From: Candidatus Bipolaricaulota bacterium
GTDB lineage: Bacteria > Bipolaricaulota > Bipolaricaulia > UBA7950 > UBA9294
DNA: 7,372 bases
Assembly (NCBI GenBank): GCA_020350845.1
Contig: CP070725.1
Span: forward strand, 1,542,197 to 1,549,568
Direction of reading: 5' to 3'
Shown here: piece after piece, positions 1 to 6,805 of the stretch
Numbering within the stretch: the stretch's first letter is position 1
How the letters are laid out: each line of letters begins with the position of its first letter
Made by a program: the position numbers and the translations under genes
Notes under the pieces: generated by a model
Databases searched by the model: none
Told to the model about the DNA's origin: nothing
What the model saw: the letters and a program-made list of their open reading frames with translations, nothing else

Positions 1-155
1 GCGCCGGCGAAGGCACTGAGCAGAAGGATCCCCTCGAGGCCGATGTTGAACAGCCCCGCGGTCTCGCCCACGATCTCCCCGACAGCGGTGAGCGCCAGCG
101 GGACCATCATGTGGAGTGCCATCCGGACGAGCTGCAGGATGTCCATTCCGCTCAT
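1..155 (-). CDS. BMP-family ABC transporter permease 2 (partial, N-terminus only)
   Basis: This is the first 51 codons of a second membrane permease, running off the left edge of the window. The visible residues begin MSGMDILQLV and include the motif ETAGLFNIGLEGILLLSAF. That motif is the counterpart of FNIGAEGQM in permease 1 and is typical of the NupQ/YufQ-type inner-membrane subunits of BMP-dependent nucleoside importers. Its ATG overlaps the TGA of permease 1 by four bases (ATGA), with GGAGG four bases upstream inside the permease 1 tail, so translation is probably coupled. Such permeases pair as a heterodimer with the preceding one to form the channel. Family assignment rests on the motif plus gene order; the rest of the protein is outside the window. 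Confidence 0.88.
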   Translation of the reverse strand, partial: MSGMDILQLVRMALHMMVPLALTAVGEIVGETAGLFNIGLEGILLLSAFAG

Positions 156-1309
156 GTCGCCTCCCCTTCTTCACCCCGTCGGCTAGCGCGCCGCAGGAGA
201 CCGATCAGCTTCTCCCCCTGCTGCTTCGCAAGGGGGAGGAGGCGAATCAGCTCGGGGATCGACATCGCGAGCACGATCGCGCCCATGACCACGCGCACCA
301 TCTCCAGCGGCACGGGGTTCGATCCATAGAACTGCATCACACGGCCACCAGCGTTTAGGCCGCCGAAGAACAGCGCGGCCACCAGGATCCCAAGGGGATG
401 GTTGCGCCCGACCATCGCTACCGCCATCCCGTCGAATCCGACATTCGCAAGCTGGGACAAGCCTCCACCCCCGAAGATCGCGTAGGTCGGCGGCTGCCCC
501 ATCACGATGCTCGCGCCCGCGAGTCCTGCGGAGATCCCCCCGAGGATAAACGCGAGGAACATCGTCCGTCGGTTACGGATCCCACCGTAGCGCGCCGCCG
601 TCGGGTTCAGCCCGGCGGCGCGGACCTCGTACCCGGTCGCGGTGTGCCACAGGATGAAGTAGCTCACCAGGGCGAACGCCACCGAGACGAAGATCGCGTA
701 GGAGAGGTCCGTCCGCGGCACGAGCACAGGAAAGCGCGCCGACACGGGGATAGAGAGCGTCTTCTCCGGACGCGCCGGATCGACGATGACGAAGATCGCC
801 AGGTACAGAGCCAGCCAGCGGGAGATCCAGTTGAACATGATCGTCGAGATGACCTCGTGTACACCTCGTGTCAGCTTGAGAAACGCCGGCACGAGGCTCC
901 ACGCCGCCCCCGCGAATCCTGCGAACAGCAGACCGGCAAGCTGGTGCAGCCCCCTGGGGAGGACGAAGTAGACCACCAGGACGCTGGCAATCCCTCCCAT
1001 GTACATCTGCCCCTCGGCGCCGATGTTGAACATCCCGGCACGGAGGCAGATCGAGAAGGTGAGCGCGGTCAAGATCAGCGGCGTCGCCCGCGCGAGCGAG
1101 CTCGACAACTCGTAGGAGCCGCCGTAGGCCCCGCGGAGCAGCGCGTAGTAGGCCTTCCACGGGTCGAAACCCCAGATGTACATCAGGATCGCCCCGACGA
1201 GGAGTCCGACGACGGCCGCGAGAAGCGACTCGAGTGCCGGGTGCAGTCCCGTCAGGGTCCGGTGGACGCCGCGTAGGAGCCGCGATTCGAGAGGACGTTG
1301 CTCAGTCAT
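152..1309 (-). CDS. BMP-family ABC transporter permease 1 (NupP/YufP-like)
   Basis: A 385-residue polytopic inner-membrane protein of the branched-chain amino acid/ribose permease superfamily, a usual length for this subunit. A first hydrophobic helix lies at about residues 27-46. The diagnostic motif FNIGAEGQMYMGG is at 94-106. A cytoplasmic loop likely to contact the ATPase is at about 229-244 (VRAAGLNPTAARYGGI), followed by a glycine-rich helix (LGGISAGLAGA) and the conserved GFDGMAVAMVGRNHPLG at 291-307. The C-terminal tail (from about 361) is basic then acidic. The ATG follows the ATPase stop by eight bases; the stop TAG is part of the TAGGAG Shine-Dalgarno, with a 5-nt spacer. It would form the translocation path with permease 2, carrying nucleosides in known relatives. 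Substrate here is inferred from gene order, not from residues. Confidence 0.93.
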   Translation of the reverse strand: MTEQRPLESRLLRGVHRTLTGLHPALESLLAAVVGLLVGAILMYIWGFDPWKAYYALLRGAYGGSYELSSSLARATPLILTALTFSICLRAGMFNIGAEGQMYMGGIASVLVVYFVLPRGLHQLAGLLFAGFAGAAWSLVPAFLKLTRGVHEVISTIMFNWISRWLALYLAIFVIVDPARPEKTLSIPVSARFPVLVPRTDLSYAIFVSVAFALVSYFILWHTATGYEVRAAGLNPTAARYGGIRNRRTMFLAFILGGISAGLAGASIVMGQPPTYAIFGGGGLSQLANVGFDGMAVAMVGRNHPLGILVAALFFGGLNAGGRVMQFYGSNPVPLEMVRVVMGAIVLAMSIPELIRLLPLAKQQGEKLIGLLRRASRRGEEGEAT

Positions 1310-1314
1310 GTCAG

Positions 1315-1320
1315 CTCCTA
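1315..1320 (-). promoter_or_regulatory. Shine-Dalgarno of permease 1 embedded in the ATPase stop codon
   Basis: On the minus strand the ATPase gene ends CGC TAG, and that TAG is the first half of TAGGAG. The AGGAG core lies five bases before the permease 1 ATG. A terminating ribosome would sit on the next initiation site, which suggests translational coupling and matched levels of ATPase and permease. Confidence 0.75.
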
Positions 1321-2916
1321 GCGGATGATGCCGCCCATGAGCATCCCGATCCGTTCCCGACTGCCCAGCTGCTCGGGTTCACAGATATCCATGAACTTCC
1401 CTTCGTACATGATCGCCACGCGGTCGGCGTGGGCGAGGACCTCGTCGAGGTCGGCGGAAACGAGAAGGATCGCGCGGCCCCGATCGCGCATCTCGCGCAG
1501 CGTGTGGCGGATGTAGTGTGCCGCCCCGATGTCGAGGCCCCGCGTCGGCTGCGACGCGACGATGATCGCCGGGTCCTTGGCCAGCTCCCGCCCGACGATC
1601 AGCTTCTGCTGGTTCCCGCCGGAGAGGCTCTTCGCGGGGGCGTTCGGCCCCGTGGCCTGGATGTCGAAGCGCTCCATCAGCCCACGGACGTGCTCGGTGA
1701 TCCTCCCCCAGCGAAGCACCGACAGCGGGCCGCGAAACTGCTCCCAGCGATGCACGCCCAAGATCGCGTTCTCCGCCAGGGTGAACGGGAGCACGAGGCC
1801 GAGGACCCAGCGGTCCTCGGGGATGTGGGCGACGCCGAGGCGGTAGATTGCCTTAGGATTGATGCCAAGGATGTTCGTCCCGTGGATCGTCGCCACCCCC
1901 GACACCGCTCGACGCAGCCCGGTCAGCGCCTCGACGAGCTCGCTCTGGCCGTTGCCCTCCACGCCGGCGATTCCAAGGATCTCGCCGCCGAAGACGTCGA
2001 ACGACAGCCCGTCGACCGCGACGTCGCCGGTGTTCGAGCGCACGACGAGCTTCTCGACATGGAGTACGGGGCTCTCCGAACGCTCGACTTCAGAGCGGCC
2101 TCGTCCGGTTCGGACTTCGTCCGCGCGCAGCTCGACGGCATCGGCTTCCTTGTCCAGCTCCTCGCCGACCATCAGCCGCGCGAGCTGCGTGCTGTCGACC
2201 TCGGCGGTACAGACGTCGCCGACCATCTCCCCGTGACGGAGGACGACGACGCGGTCAGTCACCGAGCCGACCTCCTTCAGCTTGTGCGTGATGAGGATGA
2301 TCGACGTGCCCTCCTCCTTGAGCCGTTGAAGGAAGGTGAACAACACATCGACCTCGAGCGGCGTGAGGACCGACGTCGGCTCGTCGAGGATGAGCAGGTC
2401 GACGTCCCGCGAGAGCACCTTCAGGATCTCCACGCGCTGCTGCTCGCCGACGGCGAGCTTCTCGATCGGGACATCGAGCGGGACGCGAAGTCCGCTTTCC
2501 TCCATCAGCGCTTCCAGGCGCTCGCGCGTCTTCGCGAGCTGGATGCGGGTGAACGGCCGCTCGTGGCTCAAGGCCACGTTCTCTGCCGCAGTGAATGTCC
2601 CCACGAGGGCGAAGTGCTGGTGCACCATCCCGATCCCGAAGTCAAGGGCCTCGCGCGGACTGCCGAAGCGCACCGGCCCCTTCGGCGAGACGACACGTCC
2701 CTTCGTCGGCGGCAGCAAGCCGGAGAGGATCTTCGTCAGGGTCGTCTTCCCTGCACCGTTCTCCCCGAGAAGCCCGAGGATCTGGTAGGGGCGGATCTCG
2801 ACGTCGGCCTCTTTGAGGGCGACGGTCCCGTCGGAGTAGACCTTGGTGATCCCCTCCGCCCGAAGGAAGTACCCGTTCTCACTCGGTGCTGGTTGATCGA
2901 TCACAGGAGCCCCCAT
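1318..2916 (-). CDS. BMP-family ABC transporter ATP-binding protein with two nucleotide-binding domains (NupO/YufO-like)
   Basis: A 532-residue tandem ABC ATPase that powers the importer from the cytoplasmic side. Domain 1 is complete: Walker A GENGAGKT at 51-58, Q-loop Q100, a family-typical variant signature AVGEQQ at 155-160, Walker B LLILDEPT with D178/E179, and H-loop H211. Domain 2 is degenerate in the way seen in this family: its P-loop GVEGNGQSE (318-326) lacks the lysine, Walker B reads IIVASQPTRGLD with Gln for the catalytic Glu, and the H-loop position reads VSADLDE. Its signature LSGGNQQKL (431-439) is intact. So only one composite site should be fully catalytic. The linker (about 252-285) is long and highly charged. 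I chose ATG 2916 because the longer frame to 2976 begins inside a terminator hairpin. GTG 2904 is an alternative, since neither start has an ideally spaced Shine-Dalgarno. It is followed closely by permease 1. Confidence 0.93.
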   Translation of the reverse strand: MGAPVIDQPAPSENGYFLRAEGITKVYSDGTVALKEADVEIRPYQILGLLGENGAGKTTLTKILSGLLPPTKGRVVSPKGPVRFGSPREALDFGIGMVHQHFALVGTFTAAENVALSHERPFTRIQLAKTRERLEALMEESGLRVPLDVPIEKLAVGEQQRVEILKVLSRDVDLLILDEPTSVLTPLEVDVLFTFLQRLKEEGTSIILITHKLKEVGSVTDRVVVLRHGEMVGDVCTAEVDSTQLARLMVGEELDKEADAVELRADEVRTGRGRSEVERSESPVLHVEKLVVRSNTGDVAVDGLSFDVFGGEILGIAGVEGNGQSELVEALTGLRRAVSGVATIHGTNILGINPKAIYRLGVAHIPEDRWVLGLVLPFTLAENAILGVHRWEQFRGPLSVLRWGRITEHVRGLMERFDIQATGPNAPAKSLSGGNQQKLIVGRELAKDPAIIVASQPTRGLDIGAAHYIRHTLREMRDRGRAILLVSADLDEVLAHADRVAIMYEGKFMDICEPEQLGSRERIGMLMGGIIR

Positions 2917-2941
2917 CCCTTGGGGTAGACCTCGTTGGAGC

Positions 2942-2974
2942 AAAAAGCGGGAGAGGGGCACGCCCCTCTCCCGC
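2942..2974 (-). terminator. Intrinsic terminator/attenuator between binding-protein and ATPase genes
   Basis: Positions 2947-2958 and 2963-2974 form a perfect 12-bp inverted repeat (GCGGGAGAGGGG / CCCCTCTCCCGC) around a 4-nt loop. On the minus strand it is followed directly by TTTTT (2946-2942) and then G. There is no T-tract on the plus-strand side, so it acts only on minus-strand transcripts. The hairpin begins 26 nt after the binding-protein stop. The short T-run suggests partial termination with read-through into the ATPase and permease genes, which have no other visible promoter. The hairpin would also protect the 3' end of the binding-protein mRNA from exonucleases. Confidence 0.85.
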
Positions 2975-3000
2975 ATCGACTACTCGTGTGCCATTCCCGG

Positions 3001-4164
3001 CTATTCGAGCGGGTACTGCGTGCGAATGGCTTCGATCTCCTCTTCCAGGTTCGCCGTCGGGACGACGATCGACCCGTCGAGGATCCCCGCCTCCAGCTCG
3101 TCGACAGCGTTCCAGATCCACGTCGGAACCGTGGCGCGGTTCGCCGTCCAGTTGGCGATGATCAGGTTGCGGTCCGCTTCCATGATCACGCCAGCAGCGA
3201 TCCCGAAATCGATCGCGGCATCCAGGTCCGCACGCTTGCTGATCGCGACACCGCCGTTGGCGAGGCCGAAGACGTTCAGACCGCCCGTGAACGTACCCTC
3301 AACGACCGACTTGATCGCTTCGTAGACGGCGACGTCCACGCGCTTCATCCCGCTCGCAAGGGCGTGCATTCCCATGCCCATCCAGTCCTGGTTCGCGTCG
3401 ACACCGAAGTAGAACGGAGCGCCAGAGGTCGTCCCCGCGTTGTCGTGGAACTCGGTGACCGCCTCGAGGTCGCCGATGCCGAGCGGACCGGCAACGTTGT
3501 AGATACCGACCGCGCCCTGCGCGAGCATTGACTCACTCGCCGCCTTACCGAGCGCGATGTCGCTGAACGTTCCCGTGTAGTCGTAGAGCATCCCCACGTC
3601 CGCACGCGTGCCGGTAAGCTCAGCGAACTTGTCGAGCCCCCAGCTCTGGCCGAAGCGGTAGCCCGCCTCGAAGTGGTAGAGCACCGGGATCGGGATCCCG
3701 AGCACGACGCCGGTGTAGTCGTAGCCGAGCTCCGCGGCGGCCATCCCCGCGAGGCAGCCAATCAGCGCCGACATCTCGTTCTCGAGGAAGACCAGGTTCA
3801 TGATGTTCGGACCGGTGACCCAGTCGACGTCAACGATGGCCCACTTCTGGTCGGGGTACTCGGCCGCGGTCGTGGCGAGCGCGTCGCCGAGCATGAAGCC
3901 GACGGGGATGATCAGGTCGTACTCCCCGGTGCGCGCGAGGTTACGAAGGTTGGGCAGGAAGTCCGTCGTCGAGGTGCTCTGCACCTCGACCATCTCGAGC
4001 CCGAACTCCGCGACTGCTTTGTCTGCGCCAGCAAAACCCATGTCGTTGAACGAGAGGTCTCCCCGTCCGCCGACGTCCAGCACGATGGCGATCTTGCCCT
4101 GCGCGGCGGCAAAGAGAGAAATGCCGACCAACGCAACGAGCATCAGGGTGATGATTCTTTGCAC
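3001..4164 (-). CDS. BMP-family ABC transporter substrate-binding protein (nucleoside-type)
   Basis: A 387-residue periplasmic binding protein of the BMP/PnrA (Med/TmpC) family that captures ligand for the importer encoded next. A Sec signal peptide spans about residues 1-21 (MQRIITLMLVALVG, then FAAA before QG). There is no lipobox cysteine, so a soluble secreted form is predicted, unlike many BMPs, which are lipoproteins. Family motifs are DVGGRGDLSFND (30-41; the Phe matches the base-stacking Phe of nucleoside-binding members), GVDANQD (254-260) and SGMKRVDVAVYEAIK (271-285; with the conserved Lys). The only cysteine is C137. The start is GTG, chosen because AAAGGAGG lies five bases upstream and no ATG fits better. 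A sigma70-like promoter lies about 55-85 bases upstream, and a terminator hairpin follows the stop. Purine nucleosides are the likely ligand; other small sugars or nucleobases remain possible. Confidence 0.93.
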   Translation of the reverse strand: MQRIITLMLVALVGISLFAAAQGKIAIVLDVGGRGDLSFNDMGFAGADKAVAEFGLEMVEVQSTSTTDFLPNLRNLARTGEYDLIIPVGFMLGDALATTAAEYPDQKWAIVDVDWVTGPNIMNLVFLENEMSALIGCLAGMAAAELGYDYTGVVLGIPIPVLYHFEAGYRFGQSWGLDKFAELTGTRADVGMLYDYTGTFSDIALGKAASESMLAQGAVGIYNVAGPLGIGDLEAVTEFHDNAGTTSGAPFYFGVDANQDWMGMGMHALASGMKRVDVAVYEAIKSVVEGTFTGGLNVFGLANGGVAISKRADLDAAIDFGIAAGVIMEADRNLIIANWTANRATVPTWIWNAVDELEAGILDGSIVVPTANLEEEIEAIRTQYPLE

Positions 4165-4169
4165 GGATG

Positions 4170-4177
4170 CCTCCTTT
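4170..4177 (-). promoter_or_regulatory. Strong Shine-Dalgarno deciding the GTG start of the binding-protein gene
   Basis: The minus strand reads AAAGGAGG, then a 5-nt spacer (CATCC), then GTG. This near-perfect anti-16S match explains efficient use of a non-ATG start and supports start 4164. Confidence 0.85.
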
Positions 4178-4220
4178 GGCCTGTCCCTTGCTGGTGTGTC
4201 CAGCCTCTGTAGACGGAACG

Positions 4221-4249
4221 ATTCTATCCAACCGGTGAGAGAAAGCCAA
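4221..4249 (-). promoter_or_regulatory. Sigma70-like promoter of the ABC transporter operon
   Basis: On the minus strand, TTGGCT (4249-4244; 4 of 6 matches to TTGACA) and TAGAAT (4226-4221; 5 of 6 matches to TATAAT) are separated by exactly 17 nt. Transcription would start near 4214, giving a 5' leader of about 50 nt. This is the only strong promoter-like pair I found in the gap before the binding-protein gene. No riboswitch-like fold is evident in the short leader. Confidence 0.65.
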
Positions 4250-4418
4250 GGATCGGGCGAGGCGGGAATGCCTAGGGGAAGGGGATTGTCACACCTTGAG
4301 CCAAGACTTGCGAGAAGACCTCACAGCAGAGAGTGTGATGCGCGTTACATTGCAGGGGGCGAGAGTGCCCAAGCGGGCCTCGGCACGGCGCCGCGGTCGC
4401 CACTGAACGGAGGCGCTG
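4250..4418 (-). other. Intergenic region upstream of the transporter promoter
   Basis: A 169-nt gap between the response-regulator stop and the -35 box. I see no credible gene. It holds three copies of TCACA/TGTGA (4289-4293, 4321-4325, 4334-4338), two of which form TCACA-N8-TGTGA, and a GC-rich stretch (about 4357-4405) with short inverted repeats but no T-tract. There is therefore no convincing terminator for the upstream kinase/receiver transcript, and read-through into the transporter genes is possible. Confidence 0.5.
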
Positions 4419-4853
4419 CTAGGCCGCCGGGAAGCGGGCGATTCTCCAGTACTCCTGAACGGTTTGGATCAGCCGCTCGAAGTCCTTGGAGTCGACGGGC
4501 TTGGTCATGTAGCTCGCCGCCCCGCTGTCGTAGGCGCGAGCCATGTCCTCCTCGCGCGTCGAGTTCGTGAGGACGATCACCGGGATGCGTCGTAGCTTGT
4601 CGTCCTCCTTGATGTTGGCGAGCACCTCCAAACCGCTCGCCTTGGGCAACTTGAGGTCGAGCAGAATGAGATCGGGTCGGGGCGATTCGGTGTGCTTGCC
4701 GCGACGGTAGAGGAAGTCCTGCGCCTCTTCTCCGTCTTCCGCGAAGTAGAGATCGCACTTGAACTCGCTCTTGCGCATCGCACGCTCGACGATGAGCCGA
4801 TCGTCCTCACTGTCCTCGACGACGAGGACCTTCATCCTCTCTTGGGTCAACAT
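4419..4853 (-). CDS. Single-domain response regulator, Rcp1/CheY-like receiver
   Basis: A 144-residue protein that is only a receiver domain, with no output domain. Phosphorylation chemistry is intact: acidic pair E13/D14 (VVEDSEDD), phosphoacceptor D66 in LILLDLKLPKASG, switch Thr96 (VLTNS) and Lys118 in MTKPVD. The extra segment FLYRRGKHTESPRPD before the Asp strand and the C-terminal VQEYW are typical of the Rcp1 subfamily, which partners hybrid-less kinases such as cyanobacterial Cph1. It follows the kinase gene by 16 nt and is the probable phosphoryl acceptor from it. ATG 4853 is preferred because GGTGGAG sits just upstream with a 4-nt spacer; ATG 4835 (six codons later) has its purine run touching the start codon. 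Without a DNA-binding domain, its effect must come through protein contact or onward phosphotransfer. Confidence 0.92.
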   Translation of the reverse strand: MLTQERMKVLVVEDSEDDRLIVERAMRKSEFKCDLYFAEDGEEAQDFLYRRGKHTESPRPDLILLDLKLPKASGLEVLANIKEDDKLRRIPVIVLTNSTREEDMARAYDSGAASYMTKPVDSKDFERLIQTVQEYWRIARFPAA

Positions 4854-4869
4854 GGAACTCCACCTCGCT

Positions 4870-6747
4870 TCATGGTGTCGCCTTGGGAATTGTAAAGAAG
4901 AACGTGCTGCCCTTTCCAACCTCGGACTCCACCCAGATGCGCCCTCCGTGCTCCTCCACGATCCGCTTGCAGATCGCGAGGCCGGCACCCGTCCCGTCAG
5001 AGTCGCTCTGCAGCTTCTCGAAGATGCCGAAGATGCGATCTCGGTGTCGGGCTTCGATGCCGGGACCGTTGTCCTGCACGAAGAACGTACACATCCCGTT
5101 GCGGCTTCCGTTCTGCTTCCACCCGACATGCAGGGAGGGCAGCGCCTTGTCGTTGTACTTGATCGCATTGACGATCAGGTTGCTGAACAGCTCGCTCAGG
5201 CGGGTGCGGCTACCGCGCACCGGAGGGAATCCCTCGTCGATGAGGAGACTCACGCCCTGCAGGCTGATCTCGCAATCCTGCTGGATCTCGCGCAGCAGGC
5301 TGTCGATCGGGACCCGCTCGACCTTGTCGGACTCAACGCGCACGCTGGCATACGAGAGGAGATCCTCGATGAGCGTGCGCATACGGCCGGAGGTCACCTT
5401 CAGCCGCTCGAGGTGCTTCTGGCTCTCGCCGCCCACCTTCCCGGCGAGGTCCTCGAGCAGAAAGCCGCTGTAGGACTCGACCGTGCGCAGTGGCTCCTTG
5501 AGGTCGTGAGAGACCACGTGGCAGAACTGCTCGAGCTTCTCGTTGCTCACCTCGAGATCCTGCGCCTTGACGCGCAGCGCTTCCTCCAACGCCTTGATCT
5601 CCGTGATGTCGATGAAGTGATCGATGCGACCGCCCTTGTAGCGGTCCGTCTCGATCGGCGTGGAGCGGTAGGCGAGCACCCGCTCCTGTCGCTCGCGGGA
5701 GGGCATGACCTTGCACGTCAGCGTCTCCACCGTTCCCCCGCTGCGCAGCGCCTCTTCCACGGTCCGTCCGAGCTCCTCGGCGCCTTCCAGCGCGCCGACG
5801 ATGCGGTGAAAGGCGCGCAGGATGTCGGCGCCGATCAGTCGCTCGCGATCGATCCCGAAGAAGTCGCCGATCCGTTCGTTCGCCCACACGACCTGGCGCC
5901 GGCTGTCGGTGATGATGATCGCCGAATCGAGCGTGTCGACGGCCTCCTCGATGAGGAACCGGTAGCGTGCCTCGGTCTCCTTCAATTGACGCTGGAGATT
6001 GGCCTTGTCACGCTGATCGCACGCCTCGACGACGGCCAATCGCTCAGTGGCCCGGGTGGCGCGCAACTCGATCGGCACGAACTTCCTCTCCTCCGTGATG
6101 TAGCGCAGCTGAACGTCGCGGATCTCGCCCCGCTCGAACAGTCGGAGGAGCTCCGTCTTCATCCGTTCCACATCCTGCGGATGAACGTAGTCGTTCAGCG
6201 CCAGGCTTCGTTTGGCTACCGCGCCAAGGATGCTTCGTGACGCCTCGTTTCGCTTGAGCACGGTCCCATCACGATCGACGAAGTGCATGATGTTGAGCGA
6301 GCCTTCGAACACCTCGCTCTCGTAGCCCTCGCCGAGGCTCTTCGCCCGCCGCCACCGTTCCCTGCGCGTCGACCGCCGTTGGTGAAGCGCTCCCAGCCCG
6401 CCGGCAACGGCAACGTAGCCGACGAACATCGGAGCGATGGCAGGGATCCCCGAGGAGAGGAGGAACGGCGTCCCCACAGCCGCGGTTCCAAGACCGAGCA
6501 GAAGCGCCGAGCGGAGGCGCAGGCTGCACGCCCCAAGCATCAGCGGAACGGCAAGGCCCCCGATGACCACAAACCACGGGAGCAGCGCAGAGAGGTGAAG
6601 AAGCACCAACGCGAGCAGCGCGATGCAGTAGGCAGCGACGACGATGATCGCCTTCTCTACAGGATTCAGTCCGCTTGCCACCCGACGCCCGTCCTTAGGC
6701 CCGCGTTCCGGTCGCATCCCGCCGATGCGATCCGAGGCTAAGAACAT
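4870..6747 (-). CDS. Membrane-bound PAS-PAS sensor histidine kinase
   Basis: A 625-residue kinase. About four closely spaced hydrophobic helices (roughly 32-50, 54-76, 80-98, 102-120) with short loops leave no periplasmic sensor domain. They are followed by a basic stretch (RRSTRRERWRRAK) consistent with a cytoplasmic junction. Two PAS-like domains follow at about 143-245 (FVDRDGTVLKRNEASRSILG) and 264-386 (IIITDSRRQVVWANERIGDFFG, ending in the PAC-like IDHFIDITEIKALEEAL). Next is a coiled coil, then HisKA with phosphoacceptor H414 (SHDLKEPLRT). The ATPase domain has the N-box NLIVNAIKYND (523-533), G1 DNGPGIE (559-565), F-box IFGIFEKL and G2 GTGAGLAI. The core closely resembles the Cph1 type. 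It should autophosphorylate and signal to the adjacent receiver. ATG 6747 is used, with a weak GGGG eight bases upstream; ATG 6717 is possible. The signal sensed is unknown. Confidence 0.92.
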   Translation of the reverse strand: MFLASDRIGGMRPERGPKDGRRVASGLNPVEKAIIVVAAYCIALLALVLLHLSALLPWFVVIGGLAVPLMLGACSLRLRSALLLGLGTAAVGTPFLLSSGIPAIAPMFVGYVAVAGGLGALHQRRSTRRERWRRAKSLGEGYESEVFEGSLNIMHFVDRDGTVLKRNEASRSILGAVAKRSLALNDYVHPQDVERMKTELLRLFERGEIRDVQLRYITEERKFVPIELRATRATERLAVVEACDQRDKANLQRQLKETEARYRFLIEEAVDTLDSAIIITDSRRQVVWANERIGDFFGIDRERLIGADILRAFHRIVGALEGAEELGRTVEEALRSGGTVETLTCKVMPSRERQERVLAYRSTPIETDRYKGGRIDHFIDITEIKALEEALRVKAQDLEVSNEKLEQFCHVVSHDLKEPLRTVESYSGFLLEDLAGKVGGESQKHLERLKVTSGRMRTLIEDLLSYASVRVESDKVERVPIDSLLREIQQDCEISLQGVSLLIDEGFPPVRGSRTRLSELFSNLIVNAIKYNDKALPSLHVGWKQNGSRNGMCTFFVQDNGPGIEARHRDRIFGIFEKLQSDSDGTGAGLAICKRIVEEHGGRIWVESEVGKGSTFFFTIPKATP

Positions 6748-6805
6748 GGCGTACCCCGGGGAAGGACACCGGTCACCCGAACGCCAGACCTAGTTCCCGG
6801 CGATG

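Noticed and set aside
1234..2928. A 564-codon open frame on the plus strand, antisense to the ATPase gene
   Set aside because: Its translation is Asp/Arg/Leu-rich with no domain motifs, while the minus strand carries a full ABC ATPase. Long antisense frames are expected opposite GC-rich genes with G/C third positions.
2917..2976. A 20-residue N-terminal extension of the ATPase starting at ATG 2976
   Set aside because: The ATG is at the foot of the terminator hairpin and the extension would encode through the stem and T-run, with no Shine-Dalgarno. The ATPase fold begins well after ATG 2916.
4344..4372. A second possible promoter (TTGGGC-17-TGTAAC, minus strand)
   Set aside because: It matches only 3 of 6 and 4 of 6 consensus positions and is clearly weaker than the pair at 4221-4249; pairs of this quality occur by chance.
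4357..4405. GC-rich inverted repeats after the response regulator as a terminator
   Set aside because: Stems are short (for example GGGC/GCCC) and no T-tract follows on the minus strand, so an intrinsic terminator is not supported.
4854..5168. An N-terminal extension of the response regulator back to 5168
   Set aside because: It overlaps the kinase's catalytic domain in another frame and reads as low-complexity Ser/Arg sequence. The receiver fold begins just after ATG 4853, which has a suitable Shine-Dalgarno.
4759..6240. A 493-codon open frame on the plus strand, antisense to the histidine kinase
   Set aside because: It has no recognisable motifs and is fully opposite a well-conserved kinase; it is a codon-bias shadow, as is the 292-codon plus-strand frame at 398-1276.
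4870..6747. The kinase as a phytochrome or other photoreceptor
   Set aside because: Similarity to Cph1 is confined to the HisKA/ATPase core. There is no GAF/PHY region; the N-terminus is membrane helices followed by PAS-like domains, with no evidence of a bilin site.
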